A stretch of DNA of 64,000 nucleotides, taken from positions 124,001-188,000 of the forward strand of contig JANWWL010000006.1 of assembly GCA_025056155.1 (NCBI GenBank). The letters run 5' to 3'. Below are positions 25,041 through 33,938 of the stretch, one piece after another. The position numbers were made by a program, and so were the translations under genes. Every line of letters starts with the position of its first letter. Position 1 is the stretch's first letter. The DNA comes from Sphingomonadaceae bacterium (GTDB lineage Bacteria > Pseudomonadota > Alphaproteobacteria > Sphingomonadales > Sphingomonadaceae). The notes under the pieces are model-generated. The model was given only the letters and a program-made list of their open reading frames with translations. It searched no databases and had not been told where the DNA came from.

Positions 25041-26374
25041 AGTTCGACGTCGACCTGTTCGTGATCGGGGCGGGCTCGGGCGGGGTCCGGGCCGCCCGGA
25101 TTGCAGCCGGCCACGGCGCGCGGGTGGCCATCGCCGAAGAATACCGCGTGGGGGGCACCTGCGTCGTCCGTGGCTGCGTACCCAAGAAGCTCCTGGTGGT
25201 CGGAGCGCACTTCGCCCAGGACCTGGACGATGCGCCGCGCTTCGGCTGGCGCGTGGAGGCCGCCCGCTTCGACTGGCCGACCTTGCGCGACCATGTGCTG
25301 GCCGAGGTGGATCGGCTGAGCCGCCTCTATCAGTCGACCCTCGACTTCCATGGGGTCGAGACGATCCGGGGCCGGGCGGTACTGGCAGGGCCCCACCGCG
25401 TGCGGGTGGGCGGGCGCGAGATCACTGCCCGGCACGTGCTGGTGGCAACAGGCGCCACCCCGCAGGTGCCCGACGTGCCCGGTGCCGAACTTGGCATCAC
25501 CTCCAACGAGGTGTTCCACCTGCCCGACCTTCCCGCCCGCGTCGCGATCGTGGGCGGCGGCTACATCGCCTGCGAGTTCGCCGGCATCTTCCACGAACTG
25601 GGGGCAGATGTCGTGCAGGTGCTCCGCGGCCCCCGCCTGCTCAAGGGCTGGGAGCCGGCGCTGGCCGACCGGCTGCTGTCCCTGTGCGTCGCGCGCGGGA
25701 TCGAGGTGCGCCTGAACGCGGCCCCGCTGCGCCTGGAACCCTGCGGCCGGGGCGTGCGCCTGCATCTGGCGCATGGGCCGCCGGTGGAGGCCGACCTGCT
25801 GTTGTGGGCCACGGGCCGGATCCCCAAGACGCAGGGCCTGGGGCTCGAAGCGCTGGGGGTAGCCCGCGGCCCACGGGGAGGAATCATCGTCGACGATCGT
25901 TCCACGACCAACCTGCCCTGGCTGCACGCCGTGGGCGACGTGACCGACCGCATCCAGCTCACCCCCGTGGCCATCCGCGAGGGCCATGCCCTGGCCGACC
26001 GCCTGTTCGGCGGCGTCGACCGTCCGGTCGACTACCGGTTCGTGCCGTCGGCCGTGTTCAGCAACCCGCCGCTCGCCTCGGTGGGCCTGACCGAACCCGA
26101 AGCGCGCGACCGGCTGGGCGGCGTGCGGATCCATACGGCCGACTTCCGGCCCCTGAAGAACGTGCTGGCCGGACGGGAGGAGCGTGCGCTCTTCAAGCTG
26201 GTGGTCGACGCCGCGACCGACCGCGTGGTGGGCGCGCACCTGATCGGGCCGGACGCTCCGGAGATCCTCCAAGCGCTCGCGATCGCCGTCCGTGCCGGCA
26301 TCACCAAGGCGGAGCTCGACGCCACGGTCGCCCTGCACCCCACCATGGCCGAGGAACTCGTGCTGATGCGCTAG
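25037..26374 (+). CDS. gor: glutathione-disulfide reductase
   Basis: A 445-residue flavoprotein that reduces GSSG with NADPH. The FAD site is FVIGAGSGGVRAARIAAG near residue 8, the redox-active disulfide GGTCVVRGCVPKK near 40, the NADPH fold AIVGGGYIACEFAGIF near 172, and the C-terminal active-site HPTMAEELV near 435. SGGVRAAR and RGCVPKK separate it from lipoamide dehydrogenases. GTG 25037 overlaps the GFA stop. It lies with glmU-glmS-GFA in one tightly packed transcription unit. Confidence 0.92.
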   Translation: MKFDVDLFVIGAGSGGVRAARIAAGHGARVAIAEEYRVGGTCVVRGCVPKKLLVVGAHFAQDLDDAPRFGWRVEAARFDWPTLRDHVLAEVDRLSRLYQSTLDFHGVETIRGRAVLAGPHRVRVGGREITARHVLVATGATPQVPDVPGAELGITSNEVFHLPDLPARVAIVGGGYIACEFAGIFHELGADVVQVLRGPRLLKGWEPALADRLLSLCVARGIEVRLNAAPLRLEPCGRGVRLHLAHGPPVEADLLLWATGRIPKTQGLGLEALGVARGPRGGIIVDDRSTTNLPWLHAVGDVTDRIQLTPVAIREGHALADRLFGGVDRPVDYRFVPSAVFSNPPLASVGLTEPEARDRLGGVRIHTADFRPLKNVLAGREERALFKLVVDAATDRVVGAHLIGPDAPEILQALAIAVRAGITKAELDATVALHPTMAEELVLMR

Positions 26375-26467
26375 GTGCGGGCCATGACAGCATCGGCCGG
26401 GCGAGGCATCATGCCGCGGGCGGAGGGTGCCGAGTCGCGGTCGGCGAAGGCGAGAGGGGAGAGCGCC

Positions 26468-27895
26468 ATGGCGAACGTCATCGAACGAGGGATCCGCAGC
26501 GTCGTCGGAGCGGGCGTCGAGGCGCTGGCGGCCGCCAACCGGCGGCGCTTGCCCAAGCCCAAGGCCCACCCCTTCCTCACCGGCATCTTCGCGCCCGTGG
26601 CCGAAGAACGCACCATCGCGCACCTGGCGGTTGAGGGGCGGATCCCGGCGGAGCTCGACGGGCGCTACGTACGCAACGGGCCCAACCCCTTGGGCGACGT
26701 CGACCCGCGCAGCTACCACTGGTTCCTGGGCGACGGGATGGTCCACGGCGTGCGCCTGAGGGACGGGCGGGCCGAATGGTACCGGAACCGCTGGGTGCGC
26801 AGCACTCGGGTCAGCGAAGCGCTGGGCGAACCGCCCGCACCCGGGCCACGCCGCGGCCGCAGCGACAACGCCAACACCCACGTCGTGAAGATCGCCGGGC
26901 GGATGCTCGCGATCGTCGAGGCGAGCGCCTATCCGGTGGAACTCGACGGGGAGCTCGGCACCGTCGCGCATCATGACTTCGCAGGCACGCTGCGGGGGAG
27001 TTTCTCGGCCCATCCCCACCTCGATCCCGCGACGGGAGAACAACATGCCGTCTGCTACGATCCCGAAACGCCCGACGTCGTGCGGCACGTCGTGGTCTCG
27101 AGCGAGGGGCGCGTGATCCGCGACGAACCGGTGGACCTGCCCGGCGGGGTGATGATCCACGACTGTGCGCTCACCCCGCGGTTCGTCGCGATCTTCGATC
27201 TGCCCGTCACCTTCTCGCGCCGGGCCTATGTGGAGGGCTGGGAATTCCCGCTGCGCTGGAACCCCGACCGGCCCGCCCGCGTGGGCCTGCTGCCACGGGA
27301 CGGCAGCGGAGCCGACGTGCGCTGGTCCGAGGTCGAACCCTGCTCGGTGTTCCACGTGGCCAACGCCTTCGAGGACGGCGACCGGGTGGTCGTGGACCTC
27401 GTCACCCACGACCGGATGTTCGACCGCAGTGGCTGGGGCCCCGATTCCCGGCAGGTCCGGTTCGAACGCTGGACCCTGTCGCCCGGTGCGCCGGTGATGC
27501 GGCAAGTGCTGGACGACACGCCCCAGGAATTCCCGCGCTGCGACGAGCGCCGGTCGACCCAGCCTTATCGCTTCGCCTGGTGCACGGGGCTGGGCCTGGG
27601 GGGAGAGGCCCTGCAGCTGGGCCGTTGCCTCGTGTTCCACGACCTCGCCCGGGGTGGGCGGCAGGTGCGCGATTTCGGCCCTGGCCGGGTGCCGGGGGAA
27701 TTCGTGTTCGTCCCCCGCGCTGGCGGCGACGCGGAAGACGACGGCTGGCTCATGGGCTTTGTCTCGCACGAGGACGGCGACCGGGCCGAGCTCGTGATCC
27801 TGAACGCCCGGGATCCCCTGGGCGAGCCTCAAGCCGTGGTCCACATTCCGGCCCGGATCCCGGCCGGCTTCCACGGCAGCTGGATTCCGGCCTGA
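26468..27895 (+). CDS. carotenoid oxygenase family protein
   Basis: A 475-residue non-heme iron dioxygenase of the carotenoid-cleavage/lignostilbene family. The four iron-ligand His residues are in SFSAHPHLD (near 184), MIHDCALT (near 229), SVFHVANAF (near 294) and FHGSWIP (last ten residues). [14 protein letters not shown] and [14 protein letters not shown] near the N-terminus are typical. ATG 26468 has a GAGAGGGGAGAG ribosome-binding stretch and is preferred over an upstream in-frame ATG. Substrate (carotenoid, apocarotenoid or stilbene) cannot be deduced; no carotenoid genes adjoin it. Confidence 0.88.
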   Translation: MANVIERGIRSVVGAGVEALAAANRRRLPKPKAHPFLTGIFAPVAEERTIAHLAVEGRIPAELDGRYVRNGPNPLGDVDPRSYHWFLGDGMVHGVRLRDGRAEWYRNRWVRSTRVSEALGEPPAPGPRRGRSDNANTHVVKIAGRMLAIVEASAYPVELDGELGTVAHHDFAGTLRGSFSAHPHLDPATGEQHAVCYDPETPDVVRHVVVSSEGRVIRDEPVDLPGGVMIHDCALTPRFVAIFDLPVTFSRRAYVEGWEFPLRWNPDRPARVGLLPRDGSGADVRWSEVEPCSVFHVANAFEDGDRVVVDLVTHDRMFDRSGWGPDSRQVRFERWTLSPGAPVMRQVLDDTPQEFPRCDERRSTQPYRFAWCTGLGLGGEALQLGRCLVFHDLARGGRQVRDFGPGRVPGEFVFVPRAGGDAEDDGWLMGFVSHEDGDRAELVILNARDPLGEPQAVVHIPARIPAGFHGSWIPA

Positions 27896-27948
27896 GCGCG
27901 CCCGCCGCCTTGCCTTCCGCTCCGCCCCGGGGCATGCGCGGTGATCCG

Positions 27949-29322
27949 ATGGACGCGCGCTGGAGCCCTGACAGCTGGCGGCGGGCCGAAGCCCGGCAGA
28001 TGCCCGCGTGGCCCGATCCGGCCCGTGCCGCGGCCGTGGAGGCCGAGCTGCGCAGCTTCCCGCCGCTGGTCTTCGCCGGGGAGGCACGGGCGCTCACCGA
28101 ACGGCTGGCCCAGGTGGCCGAGGGCCGGGCCTTCCTGCTGCAAGGCGGGGACTGTGCGGAAAGCTTCGCCGAGTTCCACCCCAACACCATCCGCGACACC
28201 TTCCGGGTGATCCTGCAGATGGCGGTCGTGCTCACCTTCGGCAGCCACATGCCGGTGGTGAAGGTGGGCCGCATGGCCGGCCAGTTCGCCAAGCCGCGCT
28301 CGAGCCCCACGGAAGAGCAGGGCGGGATCTCGCTACCCAGCTATCGGGGCGACATCGTCAACGACATCGCCTTCGACCCGGTCGCGCGCGTACCCGATCC
28401 CGAACGGCAGAAGCGGGCCTACATGCAGGCCGCGGCCACGCTCAACCTGCTGCGGGCCTTCGCGCAAGGGGGCTATGCCAATCTGCACCAGGTCCACCGC
28501 TGGAACCTGGACTTCATGGGCCGCAGCCCCTGGGCGCGGCGCTACGCCGAGGTGGCCGACCGCATCGGCGAAGCGCTGGCCTTCATGGAAGCCTGTGGCG
28601 TCTCGCCCGAGACCACCCCGCAGCTCCAGGGCACCGAATTCTACACGAGCCACGAAGCGCTGCTCTTGGGCTTCGAGGAGGCGCTCACCCGCCAGGATTC
28701 CCTGACGGGCGAATGGTACGACACCTCGGCCCACATGCTCTGGATCGGGGACCGCACGCGCTTCCCTGGCTCGGCGCACGTCGAGTTCCTGCGCGGGGTT
28801 CAGAACCCCATCGGCATCAAGCTGGGGCCGAGCGCCACGCCCGACGAGCTGCTCTACCTCTTGGACGTCCTCAATCCCGCCAACCGGCCGGGCCGCGTCA
28901 CGCTCATCACCCGCTTCGGGGCCGACCGCGTGGAGCGCCACCTGCCGCCGCTCGTCCGCGCGGTGGTGCGCGAGGGCCGGTGCGTGGTGTGGTCGTGCGA
29001 TCCCATGCACGGCAACACGGTAAAGTCCGCCTCGGGCCTCAAGACCCGCCCGTTCGAGCGGATCCTGGCGGAAGTGCGCCAGGTATTCGCCGTCCACCGG
29101 GCGGAGGGGACGCACCCTGGGGGCATCCACGTGGAGATGACCGGCCAGAACGTCACCGAATGCACGGGCGGCGCGATCGCCGTGACCGACGAGGTGCTGG
29201 CCGACCGCTACCACACGCATTGCGATCCCCGGCTGAACGCCGCCCAGGCGCTGGAACTGGCGTTCCTGTTGGCCGAGGAGCTGGCGGCCGAGCGCCGCCG
29301 CAGCCCGGCGGCCGCGGCCTGA
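27949..29322 (+). CDS. class II 3-deoxy-7-phosphoheptulonate (DAHP) synthase
   Basis: A 457-residue plant-type DAHP synthase, the entry enzyme of the shikimate pathway, joining PEP and erythrose-4-[20 protein letters not shown] (metal-binding Cys, near residue 65), [21 protein letters not shown] near 102, RGDIVND near 134 and the C-terminal [16 protein letters not shown] are class II signatures. The N-terminus [19 protein letters not shown] fits the family, favouring ATG 27949 over 27934. It is a single gene after the carotenoid oxygenase. Confidence 0.94.
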   Translation: MDARWSPDSWRRAEARQMPAWPDPARAAAVEAELRSFPPLVFAGEARALTERLAQVAEGRAFLLQGGDCAESFAEFHPNTIRDTFRVILQMAVVLTFGSHMPVVKVGRMAGQFAKPRSSPTEEQGGISLPSYRGDIVNDIAFDPVARVPDPERQKRAYMQAAATLNLLRAFAQGGYANLHQVHRWNLDFMGRSPWARRYAEVADRIGEALAFMEACGVSPETTPQLQGTEFYTSHEALLLGFEEALTRQDSLTGEWYDTSAHMLWIGDRTRFPGSAHVEFLRGVQNPIGIKLGPSATPDELLYLLDVLNPANRPGRVTLITRFGADRVERHLPPLVRAVVREGRCVVWSCDPMHGNTVKSASGLKTRPFERILAEVRQVFAVHRAEGTHPGGIHVEMTGQNVTECTGGAIAVTDEVLADRYHTHCDPRLNAAQALELAFLLAEELAAERRRSPAAAA

Positions 29323-29324
29323 CG

Positions 29325-29338
29325 CCCGCCCGGGCGGG
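29325..29338. terminator. perfect 14-base palindrome after DAHP synthase
   Basis: CCCGCCCGGGCGGG begins three bases after the DAHP synthase stop, in the gap to the convergent PEP-CTERM gene. It could form a short stem at the mRNA end; there is no T-tract. Position suggests a terminator, but a chance GC palindrome is possible. Confidence 0.3.
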
Positions 29339-29419
29339 ACCGCGGCACACGGGGCCCGAAGCGCACTGACGGGAGGGCGAGGGCGCGAGACCCGCGGCCT
29401 CACCCGGCGCGCGAAGAAG

Positions 29420-29926
29420 TCAGGCCGTGCCGGGAAGCGCGCGTCGGCGGCGCAACACCGCGCCGCCAAGGCCGAAGCCCACGATCATCATCGCCCAGGC
29501 CGCCGGTTCCGGCACCATAACGTGGCGAGGCGAAGCGGCCCCCACCTGCTTGCCGTCCTTCGTCCAGTAAGCCGTGTCGATGAAGAGATCGCCCAGCATC
29601 GGATGCTCGATGGTCGGCCAGCGCTCGCCGGGCAACTTCGCACCTCGCTTCCATCCCAGAACGAGCAGGGACTGGCCGTGGTTGATCGCCGCCCCGGCCC
29701 ACATCTGGCCCGAACCACCGAAATCGATCATGCCCATGCCCCACGGGATCGAGTTGGTGGCCGGCAACGCCCCGCCCGTTCCGCGAAGGTTGATGCGGAA
29801 GTCATTCACCGCCTGCCCCGTCTTGTTGATGAAGCGCACCTGGGCTGCGGCCGGGGCGGCCGACACGAGCCCTGCGAACGCCACGGCCGCCGCCGACCAT
29901 GCCCTCCAGCCCCAACGAAATTTCAT
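29420..29926 (-). CDS. PEP-CTERM surface protein
   Basis: A 168-residue exported protein. It has a signal peptide (WRAWSAAAVAFAGLVSAAPAAAQ) and a classical PEP-CTERM sorting signal at the end: VPEP, then a hydrophobic helix (AWAMMIVGFGLGGAVL) and RRRR. Such signals are recognised by exosortase/EpsH in exopolysaccharide-producing Gram-negatives. The mature part (VRFINKTGQAVNDFRINLRG, IDFGGSGQMWAGAAINHG) shows no enzyme motif. ATG 29926 follows GGGGAGG. The regulators prsK/prsR lie 26 kb away in this window; exosortase itself does not. Function in the matrix or cell surface is inferred. Confidence 0.9.
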   Translation of the reverse strand: MKFRWGWRAWSAAAVAFAGLVSAAPAAAQVRFINKTGQAVNDFRINLRGTGGALPATNSIPWGMGMIDFGGSGQMWAGAAINHGQSLLVLGWKRGAKLPGERWPTIEHPMLGDLFIDTAYWTKDGKQVGAASPRHVMVPEPAAWAMMIVGFGLGGAVLRRRRALPGTA

Positions 29927-29959
29927 CACTTTTCCTCCCCAGCCAAACGACGGTATCGG

Positions 29960-29988
29960 ATAATACCTTCCCGGCGATCCACGTGCAA
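29960..29988 (-). promoter_or_regulatory. promoter candidate of the PEP-CTERM gene
   Basis: On the minus strand, TTGCAC (29983-29988) and TATTAT (29960-29965) are separated by exactly 17 bases, a good sigma-70-type match in a locally AT-rich patch. GGTAT/ATACC arms (29952-29967) straddle the -10, and TGCAA-7 nt-TTGCA arms (29984-30000) straddle the -35. A sigma-54-like TTGC also lies here, but the -24 GG is imperfect. The 5' leader would be about 25-30 bases. Confidence 0.5.
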
Positions 29989-30035
29989 GATTATGTTGCA
30001 GGCCTCGGGCGGCCGCGGCTGGCGTTGCGGGGCCG

Positions 30036-31496
30036 TCAGCCAAGGCGGGCGCGGGCCCAGGCGCTGAACGAGTCGACCAGGATCACCGCCGCGGCCAGCA
30101 ACGCCAGGATCGCCCCCACCTCGTGCCAATTCGACCAGTCGACGGCGAGCTTGAGCTCATGCCCGATCCCGCCCGCCCCCACGATCCCCAGCACGGATGC
30201 CGCGCGCACGTTGTATTCCAGCATGAACAGGAAGGCCCCCATCAGCCCTGGCAGCGCCACGGGCCAGACGGCATGGACGAAGCGCTTGGGGCCCGAAGCG
30301 CCAAGCTCGGCCAGCGCTCCGGCCGCGGCCGTCTCCGCCCCCTCGAAGGCCTCGTAGAAGAACTTGGCGAGGTAGCCCACCGAATAGGCGACGAGCGCCA
30401 GCACCCCCGCCATCGCCCCCAGGCCCACGGCCGCCACAAACAAAAGCGCCCACACGATCGACGGAACCGCCCGCCAGAGGTTGAGAAGCGCCCGCACCGG
30501 CCAGCCGAGCCACGGGGGGGAGACGTTGCGCGCGGCGAGCGCCGCGAGCGGCAGGGCGAGAAGGGCGGCGAGCCCCGTGCCCACCACGGCCATCCGGAGC
30601 GTGTCGAGCAGCGACCGCAACAGGCCTCCCCAGGCGATGTCGGCCCATCGGTCGGGCCAGGGGACGAGCCGGGCCAGAAACCGCCCCGCCTCGGCCGCCG
30701 CCCCATCCAGGCGGACCGCGCCGTCGTCCACGACCCCCCATGACGCCGCGAAGGCGAGAAGACCCAAGGCGGCGAACACGACCGCACCGCGCGGGCCACG
30801 GCGCGCGGAGGCTTCAGGAGCAGGCGGCATGGGCGGTGGCCGATGCGCGGCCACCACGTGGCCTGCCTGCAGACGCACGATCCGGTCGGCATGGGCTTTG
30901 GCAAGGTCCAGATCGTGCAGCACCGACACCAGGGTGAGCCCTCGCTCGCGGCGCAACTCGTCGAGGAGGGCCATGATGGCCCGGGCGTTCTCGGGGTCGA
31001 GGCTCGCCACCGGCTCGTCGGCCAGCAGGATGTCGGGGTCGTGCATCAGCGCCCGGGCGATCGCCACGCGCTGCGCTTCGCCGCCTGAAAGCGTGCGCAC
31101 GGGCGCCTGCAGCCGATGGCCCAGGCCCACGCGGCGCAGCAGCGCCTCGGCCCGGGCGCGCTCGACGGCCGGGAACTTGAGGGACCGCCACAGCCCCACC
31201 CGGTCGAGGCAGCCGTGCAGCACGTTCCGCAGCGCGGACGCCTGGGGCACGAGGCGCAGGTCCTGATGGATCCGCGCCACTCGGCCCCCCACCTCGACCC
31301 GGCCTGCCGACGGCGCGCGCTGCCCCGCCAGCACGGCGACCAGGCTCGACTTGCCCGAACCCGACGGCCCCACGAGCGCCACGTGCGCTCCTTGCGGTAC
31401 CTCAAGGTCGACACCCGCAAGCGCCCGCACCGGCCCGCCCGGCGTCGGATAGTCGAGGACGAGACCGGATGCGCGGATGGCGACAGGTGCGTCCAC
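30036..31496 (-). CDS. phosphonate-type ABC importer, ATPase-permease fusion
   Basis: A 486-residue fusion. Residues 1-225 form a PhnC-like ATPase: Walker A GPSGSGKSS near 43, signature LSGGEAQRVAIARAL near 139, Walker B ILLADEPVASLDPE near 158 and the switch His in SVLHDLDLAKAHAD. Residues about 238-486 form a PhnE-like permease with six hydrophobic segments and a typical coupling loop (ELGASGPKRFVHAVWPVALPG). PhnC and PhnE are normally separate polypeptides; no internal start or frameshift is needed, so the fusion appears genuine. GTG 31496 lies five bases after the binding-protein stop. The substrate is probably an oxidised or reduced phosphorus compound. Confidence 0.88.
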   Translation of the reverse strand: MDAPVAIRASGLVLDYPTPGGPVRALAGVDLEVPQGAHVALVGPSGSGKSSLVAVLAGQRAPSAGRVEVGGRVARIHQDLRLVPQASALRNVLHGCLDRVGLWRSLKFPAVERARAEALLRRVGLGHRLQAPVRTLSGGEAQRVAIARALMHDPDILLADEPVASLDPENARAIMALLDELRRERGLTLVSVLHDLDLAKAHADRIVRLQAGHVVAAHRPPPMPPAPEASARRGPRGAVVFAALGLLAFAASWGVVDDGAVRLDGAAAEAGRFLARLVPWPDRWADIAWGGLLRSLLDTLRMAVVGTGLAALLALPLAALAARNVSPPWLGWPVRALLNLWRAVPSIVWALLFVAAVGLGAMAGVLALVAYSVGYLAKFFYEAFEGAETAAAGALAELGASGPKRFVHAVWPVALPGLMGAFLFMLEYNVRAASVLGIVGAGGIGHELKLAVDWSNWHEVGAILALLAAAVILVDSFSAWARARLG

Positions 31497-31501
31497 GGCC
31501 G

Positions 31502-32431
31502 CTAGCGCACGAGGTCGCGGATGGGCAGGCCAGTGCGCTCGATGGCCCGGACGGTGGCGGCCACGTGCCGGTCCTCGTCCACCACGGCCAACGCCGAGGC
31601 CCCGTAGACGTCGGACAGGAGGGTGGGCCGGGTCCGCGACAGGTCGAGCAGGGCGTCGCGAATGGCCCGGGCGTTGCGCGCGTCGACGGCGGCCGATACC
31701 GCAATGAGGTGGGTGGGCACGCCCGGCGTGCGCTCGAGGATCCGCAGCTCGCGTTGTTTCTCCTCGGGCAGGTAGACCGTCCGCCGTGGCCCCTCCACCG
31801 TATAGTCCGACACCGCGCAGACGTCACCCCGGCCGGCCAGCACCTGTTCCAGCGCCTGGGTGTAGCCGCCGGCGTAGGCCACCTGACGGAACAGCGTCTC
31901 GGGCGGCTGGCGGGGTTTCAGCATTCCTTCGCGGATGAAGCGGTCGTAGGGGAACACGAACCCCGAGGTGGAGGTGCTCGAGGTGAAGACCATGGCAAGG
32001 GCAGGGGCCCGCCGCTTGAGGTCGGCGAAGTCCTTAAGCGGGCTGTCGCGGCGCACGACGAACACGCTGTCGTAGTCGGTGCGGGCCCGGCCCTGGGAGT
32101 CGGTGCGCACTTCCGCCAGGATGAGCCGCGCCCCCCCGTCGCGACGCGCCAACAGGAACGGCAGGGACGACAGCCAGGCCACGTCGGCCTGCCGCGAGAC
32201 GAGGGCCTGGACAGTGGCTGGGTAGGCGAGCGGCACCAGCACGCGGACTTCGCGCTCGAGGCGGGCGCCGAGGGCGGCCGCCATTTCGTCGGCCGCGCGG
32301 CGGATGCCGGCCGGGTCCTTCTGCGGCTGGAAGGCGAAGACCCAGGGCCGCCGGTCGGCCGCCGGTGCCGGGCGCGCCAGCAGCGCCGCGCCGGCGGCGG
32401 CGATCAGGGTGCGTCGCGCGATCATGGGCAT
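31502..32431 (-). CDS. PhnD-like periplasmic substrate-binding protein
   Basis: A 309-residue binding protein of the PhnD/phosphite family. It has a twin-Arg-like signal peptide (MIARRTLIAAAGAALLARPAPAA), then WVFAFQPQKDPAGIRRAADEMA, LVSRQADVAWLSSLPFLL and the ligand loop TSSTSTSGFVFPYDRF. AAGGAC precedes ATG 32431. It is the first gene of the importer operon and is divergent from the P450 across 130 bp. No C-P lyase or phosphite dehydrogenase gene is nearby, so the ligand remains open. Confidence 0.87.
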   Translation of the reverse strand: MPMIARRTLIAAAGAALLARPAPAADRRPWVFAFQPQKDPAGIRRAADEMAAALGARLEREVRVLVPLAYPATVQALVSRQADVAWLSSLPFLLARRDGGARLILAEVRTDSQGRARTDYDSVFVVRRDSPLKDFADLKRRAPALAMVFTSSTSTSGFVFPYDRFIREGMLKPRQPPETLFRQVAYAGGYTQALEQVLAGRGDVCAVSDYTVEGPRRTVYLPEEKQRELRILERTPGVPTHLIAVSAAVDARNARAIRDALLDLSRTRPTLLSDVYGASALAVVDEDRHVAATVRAIERTGLPIRDLVR

Positions 32432-32561
32432 GGGCGTCCTTGTTCTGCGAACGGTTCGCACCTAGCGGCCCTGCCGTGGTGGCGCAACCGTCCCGTCCGG
32501 CGATTGATGGCGGCGGCGGTTTTGCGTAAGAGCACTCCGCACTTGGTCGGAGACGTCGCCC

Positions 32562-33938
32562 ATGAACGCCCCCGTGACGACCGCCGAGCTCCTGCCCGAG
32601 CTCAAGCCCCTGAAATTCGAGGATCTGGCCCACATCCCGGGCCCTGAGCCCACCTTCTTCCGCACGTGGCGCACCATCCGGTTCCTGCGGGACCCCCGGG
32701 GCACGGTAAACCGGCTGGCGGCGACCTATGGCCCGGTCTTCCGCCGGCAGGACAATTTCGGCTGGGGCGTGACCCTCCTGGGGCCCGAGGCGAACGAGCT
32801 CGTGCTGTTCAACAAGGACCGCATCTTCTCCTCGCGCCTCGGCTGGAACCCGGTGCTCGAGCGGCTCTTCCCCAACGGCCTCATGCTCATGGACTTCGAC
32901 GAGCACCGCATGCACCGCCGCACGCTGTCGGTGGCGTTCAAGCCCGCGCCCATGAAGGCGTATCTCGAGGGGCTGAACGACGGCATCGCCCGCACCCTGG
33001 CCGGGTGGCCGGCCGACCGGCCGATGCGCTTCTACCCCGCCATCAAGGAACTCACACTCGACCTGGCCGCCGGCTCGTTCCTGGGCGAGCCCTGGGGCCC
33101 TGAGGCGCGCGAGATCAACCGCGCCTTCATGGACATGGTGCTGGCCGCGGTCGCCGTGGTGCGCCGGCCCCTGCCCTTCACCCAGATGCGCCGCGGCGTG
33201 CGGGGCCGGGCCTTCATGTGCGCCTATTTCGCCCGCGAGATCCCGAAGCGCCGCGGCATCCAGCGCGACGACATCTTCACCCACATCTGTAATGCCACCC
33301 ACGAGGACGGCCGAACCTTGACCGATCAGGAAATCATCGACCATATGAACTTCCTGATGATGGCCGCCCACGACACGTTGACCTCGTCGCTGACGTCCCT
33401 CGTCTACTTCCTGGGCCGTCATCCCGATTGGCAGGAACGGCTGCGTGCCGAAGTGGATGCCGTGCGGGCACGGCACGGCGACCGGTTGCCCGACGCCGCC
33501 CTGCCCGAGCTCGAGGAATGCGAGATGGCCTTCAAGGAGGCGCTGCGGCTGATCCCGCCCGTGCCGATGATCCCCCGCCGGGCGATCCGCGACTTCGAAT
33601 TCATGGGCTATCGCATCCCGGCGGGAGCCGGCGTGGGCGTCAATCCGATGTACACCCACATGATGCCCGAGCATTGGCCGGAGCCCCAGAAGTTTGACCC
33701 CGAACGTTTCACCCCGCAAAAGTCGGCCAACCGGCACAAGTACGCGTGGGTGCCCTTCGGGGGTGGGGCGCACATGTGCCTGGGCCTGCACTTCGCCTAC
33801 ATGCAGGCCAAGTGCTTCCTGTTCCACCTCTTGGGCGCGCGGCGCATCGAGCTGGCACCCGGCTACGAAGCCGATTTCGCCATGGTGCCCATCCCCCGCC
33901 CGCGCGACGGACTGCCCGTCACTCTCCGGCACCGGTGA
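32562..33938 (+). CDS. cytochrome P450
   Basis: A 458-residue soluble P450. The heme-Cys loop is FGGGAHMCLGLHFAYMQAKC near residue 401. The I-helix is MMAAHDTLTSSLTSLVYFL near 265, with an acid-alcohol-like HDT in place of the usual GxxT sequence, and the K-helix ExxR is KEALRLIPP near 326. It resembles class I bacterial P450s of the CYP110/153-distant type common in sphingomonads. No ferredoxin is adjacent. It is followed by an alpha/beta hydrolase sharing four bases (GTGA), implying a joint metabolic step on an unknown lipid or steroid-like substrate. Confidence 0.9.
   Translation: MNAPVTTAELLPELKPLKFEDLAHIPGPEPTFFRTWRTIRFLRDPRGTVNRLAATYGPVFRRQDNFGWGVTLLGPEANELVLFNKDRIFSSRLGWNPVLERLFPNGLMLMDFDEHRMHRRTLSVAFKPAPMKAYLEGLNDGIARTLAGWPADRPMRFYPAIKELTLDLAAGSFLGEPWGPEAREINRAFMDMVLAAVAVVRRPLPFTQMRRGVRGRAFMCAYFAREIPKRRGIQRDDIFTHICNATHEDGRTLTDQEIIDHMNFLMMAAHDTLTSSLTSLVYFLGRHPDWQERLRAEVDAVRARHGDRLPDAALPELEECEMAFKEALRLIPPVPMIPRRAIRDFEFMGYRIPAGAGVGVNPMYTHMMPEHWPEPQKFDPERFTPQKSANRHKYAWVPFGGGAHMCLGLHFAYMQAKCFLFHLLGARRIELAPGYEADFAMVPIPRPRDGLPVTLRHR

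Noticed and set aside
24911-28087. 1058-codon open frame antisense to gor and the carotenoid oxygenase
   Set aside because: High GC content creates long stop-free antisense frames; the plus-strand genes contain all catalytic motifs, and the antisense peptide has none.
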